NCBI GenBank assembly: GCA_023634235.1
Contig: JAMKCF010000012.1
Coordinates: 4,694,329 to 4,758,328 of the forward strand
Direction of reading: 5' to 3'
DNA from: Pisaster brevispinus
Lineage: Eukaryota; Echinodermata; Asteroidea; Forcipulatida; Asteriidae
DNA length: 64,000 nucleotides
Both the position numbers and the translations under genes were made by a program. Below the pieces are notes generated by a model that searched no databases, was not told the origin of the DNA, and was given only the letters and a program-made list of their open reading frames with translations. This document shows, piece after piece, positions 25,201-37,200 of this stretch; positions within the stretch are counted from its first letter, which is position 1; every line of letters begins with the position of its first letter.

Positions 25201-28200
25201 GAGCAGCATCCTGAATATGTTACAGCGGCACTTAAAAAACAGAAAGATGTAATTTTGTTCACCATCGCCATGGCATTTGGAAAAACTATGTTAAACAAAT
25301 ATTCGCCTTGAGGAAAGTCTGAAATCACATCAGATGCTTTTTTACGTTGGTGATGGAGACATTTGTGCCATTTATGGGTTACATGTTTCATGTGCAGTGT
25401 TAGTTTTATCAAACAGCTCCCCCAAACACACTTTGCGTTAATATTGTTAGGTCTGATGCAGATTCAATATTGCTCGTGTTAAAGTTGCAGGGACTGATTT
25501 CTGCCGAAAGAATTTTTTTTAAAAGATTTTCTCAGACGCTGCTGTTTAAAAAACTAAAAAATATACGAACACTTTTGCATATTACCACGGACAATGCACA
25601 AAATACCTCTAACTAGCAAACTTGTTTGTGCACGGCTGATAGATGTGAGATAATGTCCTGATCTTGACAATAGTTCATTTTTAGTTTTTTATTAGCTATC
25701 AACTCGAATTTTTATGTGCAACGCCTTAAACGAAATCTCTCTTAAATCTAAAAAAAAAATTGCTTTCTAAAAAGTTTAATCTTAACCTATGGATCAAATC
25801 AGTCAAAAAATTTGGACCAGTCATATTTAATATTTGTTAGATACTCTGTCTGATGCAGATTCAATATTGGTCATGTTAAAAAAAAAAAAAAAAATCCCAA
25901 ATTAGAAAAATACAGTGCTTGGAGAGAAGCCAGCTAGAGAGACAGTTGATGTATCTAACATTCTCCAACCTTGAACTGTCTTCTTGAAGGGGCAAAGAAA
26001 AACATTTCTGTGCTTAAGGGTGCTTTCAATTGTTGACACATTTTAAGGTACCAGAGCAAAAACGATTGCCTTCGCAAGTCTCTGATCCGGTGCATTTGAA
26101 TGTTGGGACCTGTTAAAGTACACAATGTTTTCCCGTCACGGGTTTAAAGCGCCGTACGTGATTCCCAACAAATGTTCAAATTCCCTTGAGACTCGCATGG
26201 TCCATGGCTGCTGTAAAGTTCAAGAGTAACTTGTATGCTATTTCAATAATACAAGATACTTAACAATTTTCCCCAAAATTTCACGACATTCACAAATTAA
26301 AAAATCATAAAGGATGTCTTCTGCAATTCTTATAACTGGAGATACAATTATGCGCTCTTCACCAAGTTGTTTTTAAAGACAATATAGTAATTGAACATCA
26401 AATGATTTTTCAGCAAAAGCCTATACATAACATGTATGAAGTTGGTTGTGGTTATCAATAAAATCCAATTACCGTCACCTTTGAGAAAAATAATTCTATT
26501 GCCCAGCTCATTCTCATCGAGCTGCTTAAGCACAAAAAGTATCTAAGCAGTAAGCACAAATCAGTTTTGCAACCAGAATGAGGTAACAAGCCTAAAACCC
26601 ATGTCAAAAGTCTGTGACTGGTATCCTGCTTAGTTTGCAGAAAACAGAAAGTTGCTAAACAAGTTTTGTCTGCTTGAGCATCTTTATTAAAAATTCGGTC
26701 GGAACAAAACATGAGAATTGTATTTCATTGTTTACCTGAGAAATTTAGCTCCTGCAGTTTTATGATAGTAGAGGGTTGCAATAAATGTACTCATCAAAAG
26801 AACAAACAAATTTTATCTTGAGAGATGAATTGTGCTTTTGATTTAATGCACTTTAAACTGGTCCATAGACACCTAGAAGTTTTCTGGAAAACTTAGAGGA
26901 TTGAATTGAAAGTACTCTGCTAGAAATGAGTGATGCATTATCCATTTTATTTTCCCCAGGGATTCAAATTTTATACACTTCACGTGTTTAAATTTTTTTT
27001 TTCATACAAAAGTAGTTTCTGAGTGTTTAAGTAGGACAGCTCAGTCTGGTTGGTGTATTCCCGGATGACGTTATGTGTCATAACTTGACTCGTGGGGGAT
27101 GCCATACGTACGTCATGTCTGCATACCCCCCCCCCCCTCCCCTTATGAAAGCAATCCTCGCTCGAAGTCACCGATTCCCGTCATCCAGGCTTCCTGGAGT
27201 GCAATCGTACTTAATAATGCAAGTTTGACCAGTGTGCAGCTGTCAGAAACTCTGTGTGTTAAAAAAATTCTTGATGCTGAATCCACGCAGGAGTGTTTCA
27301 TTTGTAACAAAAACATCAACGCTTCATACCCTAAATGTAGAGGAAAATGTTTCAGGTAAATGTAAAAAAAATGAACCAAATTTCCTTCCGAAAGGAACTT
27401 TTGGTAGGAATTTATTCTTCCTACTTAAACCTGCTTTCTGAATTTTTATTTATTGGTTTTGGGTTTTTTTGCCCTCAGAAAGATTAGCAAAATTGTAATT
27501 AGATTAGCTGAAAATCTATCTAAACCGATACCATGTAAAGTAGGTCAGCCGTTGTACTCAATAAAATTTTCATACTAGTTTTTTTCCAGGGCCAAATATC
27601 ATGACTGTTTTCATTTAATCTAGTTTAATATGTGTACAAAAATAATTGCATTAATACAAATTTGTACTAAATTTCGCAGCAAAGTGGACTCTTCCCAAAT
27701 TTTCGTCTCTTTTGTCCTCTTCTTTCTCTCTCATTCTCTCTCAAAGCAGTCTAATGGTCCTATTTTCACCAAAACTTGCATTTTGCCTGATTCTGCTGAC
27801 TCACTGACTTTATATTACAAGATGCATTTTCCAATTTAGTCTTTCGCCAGTTGCACATTATGGTAAATGCATTTGGAAATCAGGCAGAAAGAATGCTGAA
27901 TGTGCAAGGCTGCAAGAATCCCTTCCCAGTTTGGCATACATCTGTACATGCAGACAAGAAAGGAAGAGAAGAATAAGAAAGAAGAATAGTGTGGCGAGAT
28001 CTCATTTTTAATATCGCAATGGAAATTACTCTTTGCACGGGCCGTAACCAAACACATGTCCATAGATAATCCAGACCGCAATTGGACTGAATTGGATACT
28101 GGAGAGAGAGCAAGTGGAAACCTGATCTGTCCAACTCCAGCCAGCACTCTCTGTTGCCAAAAGTGTGCAGCTCATAAGAGGAACAGTTTCTCAAGAGTCA

Positions 28201-31200
28201 GTCATATATATATTACTTTAATCGTTCATCTACCAAGAAAACAAAAATAAAGTACTTTTTCTCCTTCTTCCCACCTTTGATTTTATCTTTTGTGTTTCCA
28301 CGCTCCTTGTGGTTCAACTTGTGAACACACAAAAATCATACAACAAAACCATTTAAAATGCTCTAGATTGCACAGTAGAGCTTTTAAAACAACAAAAAAG
28401 ACCTCTTTTCAATTCAGCGTGCTTGGGTCTAAAAGGCAAAATTTGGCTTCAGAATGCCCTGCAGGGAAAAAAAACCTTGGGAGAACCCTGGAATAACAAA
28501 ATCTCACAAACACATCTTGAAAGATAAAACAATTTATATTTCTGGGGCCTCTGCGATAAATATAAACACTGATTGATATCCAACCCCCCCACAAATCTTT
28601 CCTTCTGTGTCAAAATAAGAATTGAAGCTTCGGCAATCCTACATACAGAAGAATACTTCAACTAATCAATACTGGATCAAATTCTGCATGGGTTGTTCCT
28701 AAATCTTGAAGCGTGTCGCTCACACTCGAATAGATCGTGCAAGTCTTGCAGAAATGTGTGAACATTTTGGGGAACCTTGGGGTTCCTAGGTACATTGCTG
28801 CAATGATGTGATGTGAGAAGATAATAAAAATCACTCACTCTTCGTTAAACAGAGCGCAACGTTTAAATATGGTGCAAGACTAGGGATCCTTTGCCAAGTC
28901 GTTAATGTAACACAAAATTAATTGAATCATTTGAATGACATGCAGACCTAGTTGATGTCTTCTAATTAAAAAAAAATGGAAGAAAGAATGCAGTTCTAGA
29001 CAGCTAACTACAACACTGGTTCCAATGGAGTGAATTTTCACTACGTTGTGCCACACACACACCCTCCTACCCCAATTGCTTAATTGTTCATGTTGGCAAT
29101 AAATCAATTGGAAACCTTTTAACGAAATGAACCAAAGCTCATTTGATGTTTTCTAGTTAAGGAATGGAAGCAATAATTCTGAACTCAACAGTCAACAAAA
29201 TATTTTTTTTAATAAGGTGAATTCTTATCAAGCCATCGGATGGCGAATATACACCCTCCCACCCCCCCCCCCTCCCTCACCACATATACAATAATCATCA
29301 ATTACAATTTTTCCGTAGCCCTACTTTCGTTCCTAAGCACTCTGAGATTTAGGACAGTGCCAGAGGGGCTGTAGTGTTCATTTACACCCTAGTACGCACA
29401 CACACACACACACAAGTGTGTAAACACCTCCAATCGGGGACCTCCTATTGTCCCTCTTTTGTTTGGACTCTAACTTTTTGGCAACAGCTCCCATTGGTTT
29501 TGTACACAATTTCCAACTGGGGACCTTTACCCAACCGGGGACCCTATTGTCCTCTTTTGTTATAGGTCCCCGGTTTGAATGTGAAAACAAACTCACACAC
29601 ACATCATCATCATCATGCCATGGGCAATGTGCGGCACACTCGGGCCATTCACACAGCCCCCATCTCAGATAACTGCTCAACTGCTCTCTCTCTCTCTCAT
29701 CTAGGACTCTTATAAACGCTGGAGGGCCCCGTAACATGGACAATAGGTGACCCTCGTCCTACACTTAGTAGATTAGCTATAGGCTGAGTAGTGTGTAAAT
29801 TGGCTGAATGTGCGGCTTGCTGCGGTTCAGAGGGGGATTTGGGACTGGAGGGAGGGCTGATGGTATGCATGGGTGATCGCAAGCCACTGCTAATCATGTC
29901 GCTGTGTTACAGAATGAAACCAAGAAAAGGCTGAATATGAAGATTTTCATTCCAACTCATGAATCAAATTACTTTTTAAGGAGAAGAACTGTCATATTAG
30001 AATACATGTCAATACCAATGCCATTGCTATGTATGCAATTTCATATTGATGTGTACTGGTTCATGTGAGATATGAACGTCACAGCTCTTGCTTTAAAGGT
30101 AATATACATTCATGATTTCTCTCTTGTGAGAGCAGGGTAGTTTTCATTTAGTGAAAGGCACCTCTGTAGGGAACTAGACATTTGCACCCAAACATTTCAA
30201 AGGGCACCAAGGCAATGACCAGGGGCATGCAGGCAATGGCCTCTGTTGCCTCCATGAAGTATCAGGCCTGGAATTCGAATAAATCTATAAAATATTAATG
30301 CGGATTTTCATGAGTATTTATTAATTTAAAACTAGTGCCAATTGTCGTAAGGAATATTCTTGTCAGAAATACTGCAATTGCGAGAGAAAATTGTTCTCGT
30401 TCCCAGTTTCATATTGCGCAGTTAAAATAAGCACACGGTGAATGTGCACAAAATCCCTGACTTAAAATACAAATTTGGTCATGAATTTTTACTTTTACGA
30501 GGGTGACAAAAATGTCGCAGTAGAATAAACATTTCCAAAATGTCATCGGTAATTCAAGTTTGTGACATGTCTGAATTCATGCAGACATGATTAGCAATAA
30601 ATTATGCAATAAAATAACGTTTGTCTATTAAAATGTTTTTAACTCCAGCTGTGTCTCTGGATGAGTACTGGTTATTCGGGCCAATTAAATCAACCCTATT
30701 TTCAGACTGCAATCGGCTCTATGTACAATGCATTGGTATTGGTTAATACACTCCACATGATAAGTAGGACTTTAAACTCTGCATTTTGCGAATACAGTCA
30801 AGTGAGGTAGAGACACCATGTAAATCAATCTCTTTATGAGCTGTAGTGGTTCTGAGAAGATTGTTGGTTGACAACTCAAAGTTTCGATGAGTGTGATCTG
30901 ATCGTCTTCAGGAGAAAGATGATCAGAGCAACGCTGGTCGACATGTACATGGAGTTGTTAACCACTGGTTCTCCTCATAACCACCACAGCACATGAAGTG
31001 AACCATTTACAGTCTCTGCAAACCTCACGTCACACCACACGACCTTAAACTGACCTTAGTAGTTCAAGTTGACGTTACCAATGTAAAGTTTGGGAAGTCA
31101 ACTTTGAACTTGTGTATGACTTCACTGCAGTCATTGTTTTAGGAATCTTTGTTTGCGATTTGAAAGAAAAAAACCAAAGTAGTAATTCACAGCTTGAAAT

Positions 31201-34200
31201 GCATCATGGCATTGCACATATTTAAACACAGAGCACTGCTAGGGTTAAATGCATCTGTGCAATGTGCATGGATGTATACAGTAGCTTGTCAAAGTTTCAC
31301 AACTTGTCATCGAGACTGAGTATTTATTTTTATTCGAAATACATTATTTATTTTCTCTCTACTGAAAGTGAAAATGTGGTTCGGTTCGTCATTGACTTTA
31401 GTAATGCTCATAATCCTATGATGCCAAAGTTTGCATAGGCCTACTTGTTGACGTAGGAGAGATTCATTCAGGATAATTATCCTAAAGGCAATCTGTGCAG
31501 GACAACAGATCTGCTACGTGGAAGGTCTCAGGTTCAACTCCCGCATAATACACCTGTGGATTATCTCTGACTGGATTGAATTTCTTCTCTCACTGGATTG
31601 AGGGCAGCATTTGCCCTGGTGCCATTCAGCAGAAAAGCTATATTGAAATCCATTGAAATTAATGTTTAAATTTGCAGCCACTTTGGCTTTCATGTTTTTG
31701 ACTTCAACTTTCTGATTTGAACCGGAAGACTAGGTCAAATTGAAAACAGTCTTGCTGGTTTTCACCCACACAAAATCATTACAAAGTTTGTGTTTGGCAG
31801 ACAGCCATGTTTGAGCAGAAAAAACTAGCTCAAAGGAATATGGCATTTTAAAAGGTTTTAAACAAACAGTTTAAACTTGCATGGCCTGATTTTCGCAAAA
31901 TGATTTATTATTATTATTATTTTTTCTTGGACAAATTATGACAGATGATGCTCAAGCTCACACAAAAAATATCCACAAACCTTTGCATATGTCACAGACA
32001 CCGTGCCAAAAACATATACTGTAACATGCAAAGTTGTTTGTATTGGTGAGATAATGTCGGGATCCTGACAGAAATTTATTTTGAGGTTTTTAGTTAACTA
32101 CCACTTGTCTTTGGCAGATTGTTTCCTGCAATAGGCTTGTAACTTTCCTGAATCCATAAAAACTAGCTACTTAAAATTTAAATCTAAGTTTTGGGGTCAA
32201 AATCGGCCAAAAATCGGACTTGGCACCTATATTAGAAGTTAGATTACATTTACAAACAGTGTTTAATTAACAGTAAATGTAAATTTCACTGTAATTTAAG
32301 TATAATTTAATCCACTGTTATGTTACCCTTAACTTTTCTTGGGAGTTGTCAGTGACCAACTTATTCAGGGGTAAAGAAAAACCTCAGTTTCTAGAGTGTA
32401 GATTCATGTTTTCAGATTTCTACAGTGCAGTTCATGTTTTCAGATTTCAGTGCAATATTTTCCTCCTCAGAATCAGCCAATTTAAAAACATCATCAAGTA
32501 TATTTCCCCAATGTGGTATCCTTAAATATTGATGTATTTGTTCAGTACTTCAGTACTTATCTCCCCCACCATATATCTCAAAGAAAGTATGACCGTTCAA
32601 AGATTCTCTCGGATTCAATCCCTCCCCCCCCCCCCTCCCCTGGGATGCACGTTTTGATTATCTCCAAGCAATCGTTGTTCTTTGTTTGATTTCAATCGCC
32701 ATATAATGTTTGCGTTTCGGTCAGGAAGCTCAAAAACCTTTCCTTGGTAAATAACAGTAGGACAATCTGCTCCTCTCATATCGAAATAAGCGTCTAAGGT
32801 TTTCTTAGATTTTTTGGAGCTCACTTTATGCATGACCTACTTTCCAAATTCCAATGCCAGATTCTGATCTTTTGATTTAATGCCCAAGCCCCTCTCTTTT
32901 TGACTAAAGTTTCTCCATCTTATTAAGATAATTTTCAAGCTCAAGTTATTACTGAAAGCAGAATATGTTTTCCCTTTATAGATGATCTCCGTCTTGTGAT
33001 TAATTGAAAGAAAATGAAATTAATGACAAAGAATTATTCCACTTTCGACCACAAGGACTTCCTACTAAAGATCTTTTTAAAAGCGCATTTTCTTGCTTGT
33101 GGAACTTCCAACTTCTTCTTTTTTTTCAAATCATTTTTCAAATCGTTTTGAAATCATTTTTTCTTGCTTGTGGAACTTCCAACCATTTAAAATAATAAAA
33201 AATTTCAGCTTCAAGTTTATGGAAAGATCTTTTTATACTCAAGATTTCCTTTTTTGTTTGTTATCGTCCCCTTTGTTCATCAGGAGGGGATAAAAAATTT
33301 ATTTTTTTAAATTGTGATCACAGTTTCTCCAAGGATGTCAGTAATTAAATCTTTGATCACGATGAACCCAGAGGAATGAATTTACCGTCCCATGTCGTGG
33401 CCGAGCGGCTAAGAGCACCCAACTCAAGCTCCTGTGTTTCTGATCGTTGGGGTGTGGGTTCGAGTCCCGGTCTTAAGCAAGACATTTAACCATTATTGCT
33501 TCGTCCTTTGGATGGGACGTAAAGCCGTAGGTCCTGTGTGTTGTGTAATGCCCATAAAAGAACCCAGTGACACTTATCGCAAAGAGAAGGGTTTGCCTCA
33601 GTGTTTCTGGCAGTGGCAGCTGAATGCGCCGCTGCACCTTGTAAATTCTGGGTCTCATAATTCAATAGCTTCAAAACCTGTCTGAAAATAAACTATGAAC
33701 AGAGCTTTTAGACGCCCGTAGAAAGCGCTATATAAAAACTAGTTATTATTATTGTTATTATTATTATTATTATTATTACCCTGAGTCTGTAGCTTAGTCG
33801 TCCATCGGAAGAAAAAGGGATTTAAAAAAATAATAACAATTATCTGTTTCTCTAAGGACGACTACATTTTCTGTTTTTGAGGCCCGTTTAATCTCCCCCC
33901 CCCCCATCCAATACTGAATTCCTACCAATTATTAACTTAAAGCATTTTCTCTTTCTTTGTCTTGTCTTTCATCCATCAGAAGAAACCAGAGAGGATTGCA
34001 TACTGAAGGAGGAGGATGCAGACTGTCACCGCAGCGATGAGCAGGTCAAGATATGCCTAGAGTGCAATACGGAGCAACTTCGGCCGCTGCGCAAGAAATT
34101 TATCCGCATCTCCGCCCAGGCCACTATCAATCACATCAGGAAGTTTGTGGCCAAGAAACTCAAACTAGAATGCTTTCAACAGGTAAAGTTCCATAAACTT

Positions 34201-37200
34201 TTTTTTCTTTTTTTCCCACCTTCTTTCTGTTACATTTGATCACTATCAATTACTATCAATCACATCAGGAAGTTTGTGGCCAAGAAACTCAAACTAGAAT
34301 GCTTTCAACAGGTAAAGTTCCATAAACTTTTTTTCCCACCTTCTTTCCATTTCATTTGACAGTGAGTCTAGAACAAACATTTGAAAACATTCAATTGAGC
34401 GGGTTGTGTGAGGGGACCAGCTGTGCACAGAAATATCTGTGTACTGTGTAGATGCATTTGCCACATGATATCATATTGAAGGCTGGCATAGTGCATGTAT
34501 CAATCAAACCATATGGATGATATTGAATAATGGTCATTTAGTAGGAGGGTTGACAGTGTACTATGAAGATGCATTCACCATATGGTATTATTTTGCAGGG
34601 CAGTACAGTGCATCTGTTATTCAAACCATGTGGACAATATTGAATGCTCAGTTAGTAGGAGGGTTGATAATTACATACATTTGGTATTTATCATGACTGT
34701 CAGGGTTCTCCCCATGCACAAGCTAGCGTATCGGGAGAAATCGAGAGAAAACCATAAAAAATGCTCCATATTGCACAGTAGGGCTTTTAAAAGTCAAGAT
34801 ATACACCAAGTAGGAAACATTCCAAAGACAGTGTTTCAATTTAGTGGCTTCAGCCAAACATCAAATAATTTGGGTCCACAGAATTCCCCACAGTTTGAAA
34901 AAAAACCTGGGGAGAACCCTGACTGTTGCTGAGTTTTATATTGTTGGTGTAGTAAGTGTAACCTGAATCCAGCCTAGGTCACGCTTTTAGAAAAAAAAGA
35001 TGCACAAAATCCATTCTGTAAAAACTACAACTATCCCGATTTATGTGAAGGACTATTACAAGCATAACAAAAATCAATAATAGGAGTTTGTGAAATTTGG
35101 GGCTCAAATTTGGGAGGGAAATCAAGAAGACTGCAAGCCTGTAGAACACACAATATTTACTGGCCCAGAATTTTTTGTACATGACTAGAATTCCAGTAAG
35201 AAAAACTTTCTAAGAAGATTTATCTTACTTGTCATATGGTGGGTACATGTAAGTACACGCATTAATGACATCCAAGTTCAAATACGGATGCATCTCTTGG
35301 CAAGTGAGGTTATTATTCAATTGAAAAACACAAGAGAATCAGACTTGTTTGGTCATGAGTTTACAAGCCCAACTCTAAGATCACTGGCCTCGGGCCTGTG
35401 GTCCAGCATGTCCAGTGTAAATTTCAAGCCCTGAACACCTCTGTGTTTGTTTCACTTGGTTTAAATAGTTCAGATTAGCCATGATATGACCGTCATTGTT
35501 ACTTGTTTAACATGAATATCTCATCGTCGTCTTGTAGGTGGAGATTCTATGCAATGAAGAGTTACTAGGCAAGGATCACACTTTAAAATTTGTATGCGTC
35601 ACAAGATGGAGAACAAAGGTAGGTTCAAGCAAAAAATAAGTGGGATATCAGTAACAAGTTGTATGTATGACATGGTATTTTGGCTGATAACTTTATTTTG
35701 TGGTAAGCACAGTTGTTTTGTGCTTAAAATGCTACATAAAGTTTTATCAGGCTGTTTACCAGTAAGTTAATTTTTGTGCTTACTACAGTATAGCAGAAAA
35801 ACATGTTTGAGCAAGGGTGTATTTCTTAGACGACCGTGAAGAATTGACAGCGTGTGTGCACGTTCACAATGGATATGCATTTTTGCGTCAAACTCATCTG
35901 CCGCTGGCAATCTAGCGTGCCTTTCGATTTGCCTACTGTAAGAAGAAAACATCTGCTTACAGGCTTTATGAAATTTGGCCCTGCTTGCTAGAAGGGGTTG
36001 GTTTTAGAAATACACTTTGGTTTACGCACATTTGTCTGCTCAAGTGAGCACACAAATGTTGCTAACTGGTAAACGGCTTGATGTAGTTGGACCCTACTAA
36101 TGTCACAAATTTGCTTTGACTAGATACATCATACTTAACAGAAACACGACACCCTTAGCAAAATCTTACGGTGCTTAGCAAATTTGTGTTCTTAACAGCT
36201 TCTGGCCTCGGTGTCCCTTAAAGCAAATACCATCTATCGATTGAGATGAAAGTTCCCCCTTTTTCACGAAAAAAGGCCCAGCCCCTTAAAAAGAAAACCT
36301 GAAATTAATTTCAAGACCTGCTGCAGTTCTGGTTTAGCCAAATCAAAACTGAAGATCAGTCACCGTCATGTTTTTTTCTCTCAGCTCAAGAGGGAATTTG
36401 CCTGTGGCTGTTGGCAGGCTGTAGTGCAAAGTGTCAGTGACTATGTAGATCATATTGCTCATCATGCGGGAATATCAGCTTACTTACTTCTTCCCCCTTA
36501 ATAGTGTCTCATCTAGCGAGCTGGCCAGGCGTCCGTTGGACAGCCTGGGAAGGATTTTGGACGGCTTTGGACGGCCTCGGGCCAGTTCAACTGAACGATT
36601 GCTGGCCAAATGCTAGACAAATGTCAGCCGCCTAGCTAAATTTAACCAGATTAATCAACATGAACACTAGACAGACTATCTAACTTTGACCATTTTAAAG
36701 GACACTACATCACAGCATTTGACCATTATACTCCAATTGATTTTAAGCTTAAAGGGTATGCACAACATTGGTAAAAATTTAAAATATTTTTTTATCACAG
36801 ATTTGGACACAACTAACAGAGATTGTACAGGTGGAAACTTCCCTTGAAATATTTTCCTTGAAACGCTGTAGTTTTTGAGAAATGAGTAAAACAATAGTTT
36901 GGTTCTTGCGAGTTCCAAAATCCGATGTTTTGAAACAGTGAAAACATGCAATGGGGTTTTTCACTATTTTATCGCACCTGCGCAGGCAGCTTGAATTTCA
37001 AAATTTCACCGGTTGTTATTTCTTGTATATGTCTTGGCATTTACCAATGTTGTGTGCGCGCTTTAAACAGTTGATACACCAGCAGTTTGTCGGCACAGTG
37101 CTGTTAGGTTGTTAATTGCAATTTCATGTCCATAAAGATCAAAAGGGCATAATCAATCAAAATCTACAAATAAATGTTATGCTTAGAAAATAAATGTTTT

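Larger units (their letters stand above)
22236..33979 (+). other. PCGF3 intron 4 (11.7 kb)
   Basis: No exon recognised. It holds a 43-bp minisatellite at the donor, an interspersed repeat (22522-22745), a diverged tandem pair (23700-24170), a long hairpin (24343-24484), a family A element (26495-26700), a CAGGG-type fragment (28350-28494), hammerhead copy 3 (30800-30915), a repeat pair member (31900-32240) and a full-length-looking SINE (33394-33778). Confidence 0.75.

Noticed and set aside
29378..29743. 121-codon minus-strand frame
   Set aside because: It runs through a CA microsatellite and an inverted repeat; no protein-like pattern.
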